Origin: Amycolatopsis vastitatis
GTDB lineage: Bacteria; Actinomycetota; Actinomycetes; Mycobacteriales; Pseudonocardiaceae
Direction: 5' to 3'
Length of the DNA: 64,000 bases
Assembly (NCBI RefSeq): GCF_002234595.1
Contig: NZ_NMUL01000010.1
Coordinates: 186,001 to 250,000 of the forward strand
The position numbers and the translations under genes were made by a program. This document shows positions 8,700 to 16,134 of this stretch, in pieces (the first letter of the stretch is position 1; each line of letters begins with the position of its first letter). Below the pieces are notes generated by a model. The model searched no databases. It saw only the letters and a program-made list of their open reading frames with translations, and was not told the origin of the DNA.

Positions 8700-9431
8700 A
8701 TGAAGAGGGTGCTGAAGGACCAGAACATCTCGGTGATCGACGGCTACCTCGGCGAGCGGGAATTCGGCCTGTTCACCGAGGCCGTGCAGTTCACCGAGTA
8801 CACACCGATGCACGGCAAGGCGTGGGTGAAGGCGTACGGCGTGCCGGGTGGTCCCATCTTCGAGAGCGCTCTGGTCGTGCGGGGGCACAAGACTACGACT
8901 CCACCCACCTTGGGACACGTCGGTCGCCTGATGGACAGGTTCACCGAGCCGGCCTCACCGCTCGCGGCGCTGTTCCAAGACGGCACAACCGCCGAGGACC
9001 ACTACCTGACCGGCCGAATCGTGCTCTTTGGACGTGGCGCGGGATTGCGGTGGCACGCCGACGCCAGCGAGCAGATCGGCGCGTACATCTACTACTGCCA
9101 CCCGCAATGGCACACCACCTGGGGCGGCGAACTGATGGTCATGGACGGGTCTTCCGTGCTCGGCCAGGGACTGTCGGCAGCCGAGACCAACAGTTTCCGT
9201 AAGGCAGCGACAGATTCGCCGGGGTCTGTGGTCGGACCGGACTACGAGTGCGACGGTGCGGAAACCCGTCGGGCCGACATCGGCACCGGGCGTTTCGTCA
9301 TGGCCAAGCCCGACCGTCTGGTCGTCCTGACCGGGACGGCCGAACATCGGGTCGCGCCGGTCACTGCGGCCGCCGGTGACCACTTGCGTTGCGCGGTCAC
9401 GGGTTTCGTGGTCCGCAAGCGCGCGAACTGA
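8700..9431 (+). CDS. 2OG/Fe(II)-dependent oxygenase, prolyl-4-hydroxylase-like
   Basis: 243 aa from ATG 8700 with AGGAGG upstream. The facial triad is visible: H119-x-D121 in LRWHADASEQIGAY and H216 in GTAEHRVAP, with R230 (GDHLRCAVTGFV) placed to bind 2-oxoglutarate. The fold resembles the P4Hc group, whose members hydroxylate Pro or other residues in peptides and proteins. As the first enzyme gene after the 50-aa peptide it most likely hydroxylates that peptide, perhaps P35. Halogenase function is not supported because the HxD Asp is present. Confidence 0.82.
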   Translation: MKRVLKDQNISVIDGYLGEREFGLFTEAVQFTEYTPMHGKAWVKAYGVPGGPIFESALVVRGHKTTTPPTLGHVGRLMDRFTEPASPLAALFQDGTTAEDHYLTGRIVLFGRGAGLRWHADASEQIGAYIYYCHPQWHTTWGGELMVMDGSSVLGQGLSAAETNSFRKAATDSPGSVVGPDYECDGAETRRADIGTGRFVMAKPDRLVVLTGTAEHRVAPVTAAAGDHLRCAVTGFVVRKRAN

Positions 9432-9441
9432 GCGAGGGCTG

Positions 9442-10296
9442 ATGAACGACCAGGCATTCCGGTTTGTGGCGCTGGACGAAGCGGCGCAGTTGTACGGTAG
9501 GGGGTATCGGGCCGCGGTGCGCGAGATCGCGACATCGGCCGACCTGCGCCAGCGGCTGGAGATGTCTCGCCGCCAAGCAGCCAGCCGACTGCCGCTGCCG
9601 CCGGACCTCAGGCGTGCCTACGAGGCGCAGGTGCCGCACAGCGAATCGGCTGTACGGCAGGGCGACTTCACACTGCTGCAGCGCCACGAAGGCCGATTCG
9701 TCCCCTTGGTGCGTCAGGATTTACTCGGTGTCCCCCGGCTTCCGGCCGCACCGTCGGTCGTTCTCCCGAGCCTGCTGGATCCGACGGCATGCGCGTCCGG
9801 TGTGCTCGACGCGATCCGTGAAATCCCCGATCCGAATGCACATCTCGACCTCGTCGACGGTTCATTGGTGATCTTCGCTCCCGACATGCCGACGATGCCC
9901 GCGCTGATGGCGACCCTGCACGAGGTAGGTCATTACCTGTACGAAGTGCAGAGCGGACGCTCGGTGAACCTCGGCTTCGCGCACTATGTCGAGTCCGAGG
10001 CGGCGGCGATGACCTTCTGCCGACGGGGGATCAGACGCTACCTGGAGCTGCATCCGCCGTACGCCGCCGACGGGCTGGAGGCCTACCAGTCCGCGGAGAT
10101 GCTGCTCAATCACTACTTCTTCCTGGAGGAGGCGGGCCGATTGGGTTTCCATTCCGGACATCTTCCACCCATGGCGATGCCGTACCTGCGCGACAACTGG
10201 ATGAAGCAGTTCGGGTACCAGATCGTCTACGCCGCCGCTTCCCAGCTGGCCGTCGACCACGCGACGGATGTCTTGACTGCGAGGAGGCCGTCGTGA
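9442..10296 (+). CDS. HExxH metallopeptidase-like protein, candidate leader peptidase
   Basis: 284 aa from ATG 9442. It holds a zinc-binding helix LHEVGHYLYE (H160-E161-V-G-H164) and, 20 residues on, HYVESEAAAM with E184/E186 as possible third ligand, the layout of gluzincins (M3 and related families). The N-terminal half (residues 1-150) is helical and matches nothing I recognise. No signal peptide, so it acts in the cytoplasm. In a cluster led by a peptide gene the simplest role is removal of the leader. The third ligand is read from spacing only. The gene's end overlaps the next start (GTGA). Confidence 0.65.
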   Translation: MNDQAFRFVALDEAAQLYGRGYRAAVREIATSADLRQRLEMSRRQAASRLPLPPDLRRAYEAQVPHSESAVRQGDFTLLQRHEGRFVPLVRQDLLGVPRLPAAPSVVLPSLLDPTACASGVLDAIREIPDPNAHLDLVDGSLVIFAPDMPTMPALMATLHEVGHYLYEVQSGRSVNLGFAHYVESEAAAMTFCRRGIRRYLELHPPYAADGLEAYQSAEMLLNHYFFLEEAGRLGFHSGHLPPMAMPYLRDNWMKQFGYQIVYAAASQLAVDHATDVLTARRPS

Positions 10297-11450
10297 GCGA
10301 TGTGCGGCAGGCAGAGCGAGAGCCACAGGACCAGCTCGCCCAGCGGTTCTATGACCGTATCAGGGAAATGCCGCCTGTTTTCCGTACCAAGTCGGGAATC
10401 TGGGCCGTAGCGGGCCATCCCGAAGCAACCCGTCTGCTGAGCTCCCGGTGCATTGTCAGCGATGACAGGGAATCCCTGCGCCGACGCGACTCGGCGTGGG
10501 ATGAGCTTGCTCGCCGGTTTTTCATCTTCGCCGACGGCGCCGAGCATGCCCGGTTACGACGGTTGGTCAGCTTCGCCTTCACCAACCGTCGTCTGCAGAC
10601 GTTGACCAGCACGGTCGAGCGACTCGTACGCGAGGGGCTGACCGGGGTTTCCGGTCGGAATGCCGAGATGATGTCGGCGCTCGCTTTCCCGGTCGCCAGC
10701 CGGATGATTGCGGACCTGCTCGGACTTCCGTCCGAGGTCGCCGACCGGCTCGCCCGGTGGGGACATGAATTGTCCGGCGGGCTCGGCGGCAGGGGCGGGG
10801 CAACGCAGTTCGACAGAGCCGCCATCGAGATCCAACGTTTTCTGCATGACCAGATCCCCCACGCGGAAGCCGGTGGTTTGCTGCACGCATTGAGCGAGCG
10901 GCACGCGGGCGACCGGCTCACTGCCGACGAGGTCGTGACCACCGCCGCGCTGCTGCTCGTTGCCGGGTTCGAGACGAGCGCCAACTTCTTCGGCAATCTC
11001 CTGCTCGGTCTGCTGTGGCGCCGAGAGCGTTACGAGGAGCTCATCCATATCCCCGACCTGGCCGATTCAGCGGTGGAGGAGATGCTGCGGTTGTTCACAC
11101 CGGCCCACATCGTCTTCCGCAAAGTGGTCGAGCCATTCGCGGTCGGCGACGCGGAACTGGTTCCCGGCGACCGGGTGGCGGTCCTGCTCGGGGCGTGCAA
11201 CCGCGATCGCCGGGTGTTCGACGACCCCGACAGCTACGACGCCCGGCGTCACCCCAATCCTCACCTCACCTTTTCCCACGGTCCGCACTACTGTCTGGGT
11301 GCCGGGCTGGCCCGGCTCGAGGCCTCGGTGATGCTGCGCACTCTCGTCGATGTAGCTCCTGGTTTGCAGCTCGCAGCCGAGGAGGCCGCTCGCTGGGAGT
11401 CGCGCCTGCTCGGGCGCGGGCTCGCCCGGCTCGGTGTGGTACTGCCATGA
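10293..11450 (+). CDS. Cytochrome P450
   Basis: 385 aa, complete. C-helix region HARLRRLVSFAF, I-helix oxygen-binding AGFETSANF, ExxR (EEMLRL), and heme loop FSHGPHYCLGAGLAR with Cys334. GTG start overlaps the upstream stop. There is no ferredoxin or reductase gene nearby, so electrons must come from elsewhere in the cell. P450s in peptide clusters hydroxylate or cross-link aromatic side chains; the only aromatic residue in the C-terminal part of the 50-aa peptide is W34, a plausible site. It is unrelated in state to the broken P450 at 3708. Confidence 0.92.
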   Translation: MSDVRQAEREPQDQLAQRFYDRIREMPPVFRTKSGIWAVAGHPEATRLLSSRCIVSDDRESLRRRDSAWDELARRFFIFADGAEHARLRRLVSFAFTNRRLQTLTSTVERLVREGLTGVSGRNAEMMSALAFPVASRMIADLLGLPSEVADRLARWGHELSGGLGGRGGATQFDRAAIEIQRFLHDQIPHAEAGGLLHALSERHAGDRLTADEVVTTAALLLVAGFETSANFFGNLLLGLLWRRERYEELIHIPDLADSAVEEMLRLFTPAHIVFRKVVEPFAVGDAELVPGDRVAVLLGACNRDRRVFDDPDSYDARRHPNPHLTFSHGPHYCLGAGLARLEASVMLRTLVDVAPGLQLAAEEAARWESRLLGRGLARLGVVLP

Positions 11451-12361
11451 GAGGCGCTGACGCACAGCTGCGGACAAGCGTCCAGCTCGGGGATCTCGGT
11501 GAAGTCTCGCGCATCGGTCTCGGCGGCAACCGGTTCTGCGGTCCCGGTGCCTTCGGCAGGTCGTCGTGCCCCGAGAGATGCGCCGCGACACTCAGGGCTG
11601 CGATCGACAGCGGGGTGTCGCTCGTCGACACGGCCGACTCCTACGGCCCGGGGTGGTCCGAGACGATCATTGGCCGGACGTTGTGGAATTCGCTTGCGAG
11701 GCCCGTCGTCGCAACCAAGGTCGGCCTGCTCCGGGACAACGCGGGCAATTGGATCGTCGATGTGTCACCCGGTCATCTGCGCCGGGCCGCCGAGGCGAGC
11801 GCGCGCCGGCTGCGGGTCGAGGCGATCGATCTGCTCCAGTTGCATACGCCCGGCGATGGCGTCCCGATCGAGGACTCGGTGGGCGTACTGCAAGACCTGA
11901 GGCGAGCAGGCCTCGTACGGCAGGTCGGCGTTTGTAACGTGTCCGTCCGTCAACTAGCGGCGGCTCTGAGCGCGGGGCCGATCGCGTCTGTGCAGAACCG
12001 GCTCAACCTGATCACGATCGACGCGGCCGAGATGAAGGTTGTGTCGATGTGCGCGGAAGCGGGAATCCCCTATCTGGCATATCAGCCATTGGGGGACGGG
12101 GCGCTGCTGGGCGCGGGACGCATCCGTGCCGTGGCTGCCGAACTGTCGGTCACGCCGGCCCAGCTGGTGGTGCGGGTTCTGCTGAGGTTGTCGGACTCGA
12201 TCGTCGCGATCCCGGGAACGTGCGATCCGGGTCACGCTCGCACGAACGCCGCGAGTCTCACAGCCCGCCTTGACGACCGCGACAAGGACATCGCGGTCCG
12301 CTGTCTGGCCCGGCACCGGCGGCAGCAGAAGCAGGAGGGAAACGAACATGCAGCTGTTTGA
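11447..12361 (+). CDS. Aldo/keto reductase
   Basis: 304 aa; ATG 11447 overlaps the P450 stop (ATGA). The AKR barrel is clear: VDTADSYGPGWSE (catalytic Asp and Tyr), ATKVGLL (Lys), LLQLHTPGDG (His), and late motif LRLSDSIVAIPGT in the NADPH-binding region. AKRs reduce aldehydes or ketones with NADPH. In this operon it may reduce a carbonyl made by the P450 or 2OG oxygenase. The C-terminus overlaps the next gene by 14 bases. Confidence 0.9.
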   Translation: MRGADAQLRTSVQLGDLGEVSRIGLGGNRFCGPGAFGRSSCPERCAATLRAAIDSGVSLVDTADSYGPGWSETIIGRTLWNSLARPVVATKVGLLRDNAGNWIVDVSPGHLRRAAEASARRLRVEAIDLLQLHTPGDGVPIEDSVGVLQDLRRAGLVRQVGVCNVSVRQLAAALSAGPIASVQNRLNLITIDAAEMKVVSMCAEAGIPYLAYQPLGDGALLGAGRIRAVAAELSVTPAQLVVRVLLRLSDSIVAIPGTCDPGHARTNAASLTARLDDRDKDIAVRCLARHRRQQKQEGNEHAAV

Positions 12362-12824
12362 TATTCCGGACCGCTGTGGTCACCGGCCGAGCACCAGTGC
12401 CGCGCCACCGCACCAGCAGCTCAGCCAGACGGCGCCATTTCACCTGCAGCAAGAACTCTACCGGCAGTGCTGTGCCCTCGCAGGCACAGTGGCGCACCCG
12501 TCGCTCGTTTCCGTGCCGGGCGCACGGGCGTTGTCGATGCCGGATGCCGCATCGCGCGGGGAGTTTATGGTGCGCCGGGAATTCTTCCACCTGCACCCGT
12601 CCTACGACGGCTCGATGCACCTCTCCCTGCCTCCGCGAGCAGCGCGGGTTGTGGTCGAGCGTGGCTGGGGTGAACCCCATCCCATCGCCGGGATCCACTT
12701 GCCGGCGGGGACGGTCCTGCTCTACGGCCCGCGCGACCGCTCTGAAGTCGACATCTGCCTGATCGTCGTCCAATACTCGGCCAGTCACCTACGAGGAGAA
12801 ATCGATGCTCGCGCCGGCCGATGA
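12348..12824 (+). CDS. DUF5519 ('luciferase domain') protein
   Basis: 158 aa from ATG 12348, ribosome binding site AGGAGG. Residues about 83-150 fit the small domain called Luciferase/DUF5519: FHLHPSYDGSMHLSLPP, ERGWGEPHPIAG, LYGPRDRSEVD. Despite the name it has no known catalytic chemistry; members occur next to oxidative biosynthetic genes. The first 70 residues are variable. It overlaps both neighbours, so it belongs to the operon. A binding or chaperone role for an intermediate is only a guess. Confidence 0.65.
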   Translation: MQLFDIPDRCGHRPSTSAAPPHQQLSQTAPFHLQQELYRQCCALAGTVAHPSLVSVPGARALSMPDAASRGEFMVRREFFHLHPSYDGSMHLSLPPRAARVVVERGWGEPHPIAGIHLPAGTVLLYGPRDRSEVDICLIVVQYSASHLRGEIDARAGR

Positions 12825-13497
12825 CCCCCTCGGCACCATCTGTGTACTGGGCGCCGGGCGCATGGGCTCGGCACTGTGCCGGCGGTTCACCGCTGCCGGC
12901 CGTGAAGTGCTGCTCGCCGCCCGGAACCGGTGCCGTGCCGCCGAGGTCGCCGAAGGTACGACCATTTCGGCCTTGCCCGCGGCCGAGGCTTTCGAACGAG
13001 CAGCCACGATCGTCCTGGCGGTCCCATACCAAGTGGCGTTGAGGCTCGCGCAGCGGTTCCCCGCGTTCGCCGACGGCAAGATCGTCATCGACGTGACCAA
13101 TCCGCTCACTGACCGGCATGATGACTTGTTGACGGCGCCGGGAACGTGCGCGGCGGTTGAGATCGCGCGTGCCATCCCGTACACGCCGGTGGTGAAGGCG
13201 TTTAACACCCTGACGCCCGAAATCGTGGCTACAGCGTCCACCGGCGACACGAGCCATGATTACTCGGTCCTCATAGCCGGTGACGAGCCGCGATCCAAAG
13301 CGGCCGTGGTGACGCTGGCGGCCCAGATGGGGTTCGCCGGCGTGGACGTCGGTCCGTTGGTATACGCCCGGCATATCGAAGGCCTGGTTCTGCTCAACCG
13401 GGCCGTGGCCGCGAGCGCCGGAGGTACCGGCATCGAAATCCGGCACCCGTGGGTCCCGGTTCCCGGCAAGAACAGGCGGAAGGCGGCTGTGTCATGA
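12805..13497 (+). CDS. F420H2:NADP+ oxidoreductase-like (NADPH-dependent F420 reductase family)
   Basis: 230 aa; ATG 12805 with GAGGAG upstream. Rossmann motif ICVLGAGRMGSALCRRF at residues 12-28, then IVLAVPYQVA, IVIDVTNPL and VKAFNTLTPEI, the signature of the Fno-like family that exchanges hydride between NADP(H) and coenzyme F420. Its presence with an LLM-class oxidoreductase in the same operon suggests an F420-dependent redox step in the pathway. Members of this family that act on other substrates exist, so F420 use is an inference. Confidence 0.75.
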   Translation: MLAPADDPLGTICVLGAGRMGSALCRRFTAAGREVLLAARNRCRAAEVAEGTTISALPAAEAFERAATIVLAVPYQVALRLAQRFPAFADGKIVIDVTNPLTDRHDDLLTAPGTCAAVEIARAIPYTPVVKAFNTLTPEIVATASTGDTSHDYSVLIAGDEPRSKAAVVTLAAQMGFAGVDVGPLVYARHIEGLVLLNRAVAASAGGTGIEIRHPWVPVPGKNRRKAAVS

Positions 13498-14300
13498 CGA
13501 AAATCAGGCTGGTGGGCATCGGCATGTTGCCGCAACGCGACCTGACAGCGGGCGGCCTGGCCGCACTGCGGGCGAGCAAGGTTGTGCTCTACAGCAGTTT
13601 CCCGCATCTCCGCCCTTGGCTCGGATCGCTGGGGCTCAGCCGAATCGAAGACATCTGCGACCATTACGCCGACGGCGGCAAGGACGTCGACAACTACACT
13701 GCGATCGTCGGCGCGGTGGTCGGCGCAGCGCGCCGTAACGGCGACGTGGCTTACCTCGTGCCAGGTCATCCGAACCTGGGCGTCACCGCCACCCAGCGGT
13801 TTCTCGCGATGGCTGCCACGGACGACGAACTCGACGTAGAGGTCGTACCGGGTGTGTCGAGCATCGACACGATCTCCATGGATCTCTCTCTCGACCTGCT
13901 TGAACGCACGTGCGTCATCGTAGACAGCAACCGGCTGCTTCTGCTTCGCCAGCAACTCGATCCACGAGCCGGGGTGCTGGTCTACCACGCCTCAGCCGTC
14001 GGCACGACGACGACCGACTATCGCGAGCCATGGATCACGAACCGGATCGAATTGCTTCAGCGATATCTGGTCGACACGTTCGGCGAGGACCATGAATACC
14101 ACGCGGTCGTGTCGCAGACCGTGCCTGGCGTGCGGCCGAGAGTCTCGCGGGGAACACTCGGCAAACTGAGCGAGGCAGTCAGATCAATCGACTACGGCAC
14201 GACTTTGTACGTACCACCGATCGTGAAACGAGGTGTCGACGAGAATTTCCTGCGATTGCTGGACTCCGGCGTAGCCGCCACGCGAGGGGCGCGGGAATGA
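13494..14300 (+). CDS. Tetrapyrrole-methylase-family SAM methyltransferase, possibly borosin-type peptide N-methyltransferase
   Basis: 268 aa; ATG 13494 overlaps the previous stop. The TP-methylase fold is visible: N-terminal IRLVGIGMLPQRDLT, AYLVPGHPNLG (G91-H92-P93), EVVPGVSSIDT, and ILS-like C-terminal segments. GHP is shared by borosin backbone N-methyltransferases and by YabN/MazG-type enzymes; upstream Tyr58 and Tyr68 lie where borosin enzymes carry catalytic tyrosines. There are no cobalamin or heme genes here, while a precursor peptide gene is, so methylation of the 50-aa peptide (in trans, a split borosin) is the best reading. No precursor domain is fused at its C-terminus. Confidence 0.72.
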   Translation: MTKIRLVGIGMLPQRDLTAGGLAALRASKVVLYSSFPHLRPWLGSLGLSRIEDICDHYADGGKDVDNYTAIVGAVVGAARRNGDVAYLVPGHPNLGVTATQRFLAMAATDDELDVEVVPGVSSIDTISMDLSLDLLERTCVIVDSNRLLLLRQQLDPRAGVLVYHASAVGTTTTDYREPWITNRIELLQRYLVDTFGEDHEYHAVVSQTVPGVRPRVSRGTLGKLSEAVRSIDYGTTLYVPPIVKRGVDENFLRLLDSGVAATRGARE

Positions 14301-15178
14301 CCGATCTCGATATGCTGCCTTTCGAAGTCCAGCATCACGCCACGATGGTCGGTGACCGGTCGCGCCTCGAGGCCTACCAGGCGGCTTTGAGGGCCGTGGT
14401 CCGGGACGGTGACCGCGTGGTGGATGCTGGAACAGGTACGGGCGTCCTCATCAGCTACGCTGCCGCGCTCACGCGCGGAGCGGTGTACGGAATCGAGTAC
14501 TTCCCGGCCGCGGCGGCTCTGGCCGACCGGATGGTCCGCGCGGCGGGCATGTCGAACGCGCTGATCCTCAACGAGAACGTGTTCCATGCCAGCGTCGACG
14601 CACCGGACGTCGTCGTGACCGAAACCATCGGCGCACTCGGCCCGGAGGAGAACATCGTCGAACTGACCCACAACTTCCTCCAGCGCCACCCGAGTGTCCG
14701 GCGTCTCATCCCCTCAAAGTTGTCGATCTACGCCGTGCCGGTCCGGTCGGACGTCGTGGAGACGGTGACGGAACGCTTTCTACGCAGCTTCTCGGCGGCG
14801 TCCCATGACCGGTTCAGCTATGACGCCATCATGGACGACCTGCGTTACCACGTCGGGCGGCACCTGTTCACCACGGACCTGAGCCAGGCTGCCGTCCTCG
14901 GCGAGGAAACGCTGTTGGTCGCATACGACCTCGGACGCACCGAGAACTCGGCGTTCGACGCGACGGTCCGGGTCCCACCGGGTGGAGCGAACGCCGTGCA
15001 TTTGTTCTTCCGCTGTCAGCTGGCTGATGACGTGCTTCTCGAGTCCCGCCTGTCGGCACCGCCGAACCACTGGCGGCACTCGTTCGTCGCCATCCCTCCG
15101 GGTTTCGATACGCTGCACGTGCACTACCGACGTGCGAGGTTCGTCTTCACCTGGTCCGACTCCGGGAACGGTGGCTGA
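14297..15178 (+). CDS. PRMT-like class I SAM methyltransferase
   Basis: 293 aa; overlaps the previous gene (ATGA). SAM-binding motif I VVDAGTGTGVLISYAA (residues 41-56) and acidic loop TETIGALGPEEN (E109, E117, E118) correspond to the double-E hairpin of protein arginine methyltransferases. A late PPNHWRHSFVAIP (N257-H258-W259) resembles the PRMT THW loop in a beta-barrel-like C-terminal half. If it is a true PRMT relative, its natural target is the Arg36 of the W-P-R-C segment of the precursor. Activity on another nucleophile cannot be excluded. Confidence 0.75.
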   Translation: MTDLDMLPFEVQHHATMVGDRSRLEAYQAALRAVVRDGDRVVDAGTGTGVLISYAAALTRGAVYGIEYFPAAAALADRMVRAAGMSNALILNENVFHASVDAPDVVVTETIGALGPEENIVELTHNFLQRHPSVRRLIPSKLSIYAVPVRSDVVETVTERFLRSFSAASHDRFSYDAIMDDLRYHVGRHLFTTDLSQAAVLGEETLLVAYDLGRTENSAFDATVRVPPGGANAVHLFFRCQLADDVLLESRLSAPPNHWRHSFVAIPPGFDTLHVHYRRARFVFTWSDSGNGG

Positions 15179-16131
15179 TGACGTTGCGTGTCTCGATTCT
15201 CGACCAGTCGCCTGTCGTCGAAGGCGGCACGGCCGCGGACGCGCTGTCGGCAACCGTCGACCTTGCCCGCAGCGCCGACCAATGGAACTTCACCCGCTAC
15301 TGGGTGTCCGAGCACCACGACGTGCAGCGGTTCGCCGGCGGCGCGCCGGAAGTCCTCATGGCGAGCTTGCTGGCACAGACCCGCCGTCTACGGATCGGCT
15401 CCGGGGGAGTGTTGATGCCGTGCCGCGATCCCGGGCGTGTCACGGAATCGTTCCGGGTGCTGACCGACTTGCACGGGGCCAGGGTGGATCTGGGGATTGG
15501 CCGGTCGAGGGCGCCCGTCGCACTGTACGCCGAGCAGATCGACGCTGTCCGGAAGCAGTTGTGCACCGGATCCGGCGCACAACCCGAGTGGTGGCTGCTC
15601 GGAATGGGCGCATTGGTCGCGGGAACAGCCGCCCGTGTCGGAGCCGGTTTTTGCTTCGGGCACTTCATCACGCCGAAGGGGAGTAAGGAGACGCTCGAAG
15701 CCTACCGGGAAGGCTTCGAGCGTGGTCCGGGGAGCCCGGTACCACGAGGCGGCCTGGCCGTCAACGTCATCGTGGCCGACAGTGCCGCCCGCGCGGATCG
15801 GCTGGCCGAGGCGTTCCTGCTGTTCCGCAGCCACGACAACGCGGACTCTCTGTTTCCCTCGGCGGAAACCGTGCGGTGGCACCGTTGGACGAGTGCCGAA
15901 CGCGAGCGGGCGGCGGTGCATCGCCTGTCTCTGATGTCCGGCACCGCCGAGCAGGTCGCTCCGGCACTGCATACTCTGGCCGAGGAGCACAACGTCGATG
16001 AACTGGTGATCAACACCGTCACCCACGACTACGGGGAGCGGCAGCGATCCTTCGAGTTGCTGGCCGAGGCGCTGGAGCTCACCGCAGGCAGCGAGCGGGC
16101 TGCCGGCTGTGGCACGGGGCGCGGGCGATAA
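15178..16131 (+). CDS. LLM-class (luciferase-like) flavin/F420 oxidoreductase
   Basis: 317 aa; ATG at 15178 overlaps the previous TGA by one base. Typical LLM start (VSILDQSPVVEGG), then YWVSEHHDVQRFAGGAPEVL, RIGSGGVLMP and RVDLGIGRS, close to the MsnO8-like subgroup of bacterial luciferase-like monooxygenases. Such proteins use FMNH2 or F420H2. The F420:NADP reductase-like gene at 12805 favours F420 but does not prove it. The C-terminal 20 residues are low complexity. Confidence 0.85.
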   Translation: MTLRVSILDQSPVVEGGTAADALSATVDLARSADQWNFTRYWVSEHHDVQRFAGGAPEVLMASLLAQTRRLRIGSGGVLMPCRDPGRVTESFRVLTDLHGARVDLGIGRSRAPVALYAEQIDAVRKQLCTGSGAQPEWWLLGMGALVAGTAARVGAGFCFGHFITPKGSKETLEAYREGFERGPGSPVPRGGLAVNVIVADSAARADRLAEAFLLFRSHDNADSLFPSAETVRWHRWTSAERERAAVHRLSLMSGTAEQVAPALHTLAEEHNVDELVINTVTHDYGERQRSFELLAEALELTAGSERAAGCGTGRGR

Positions 16132-16134
16132 GCT

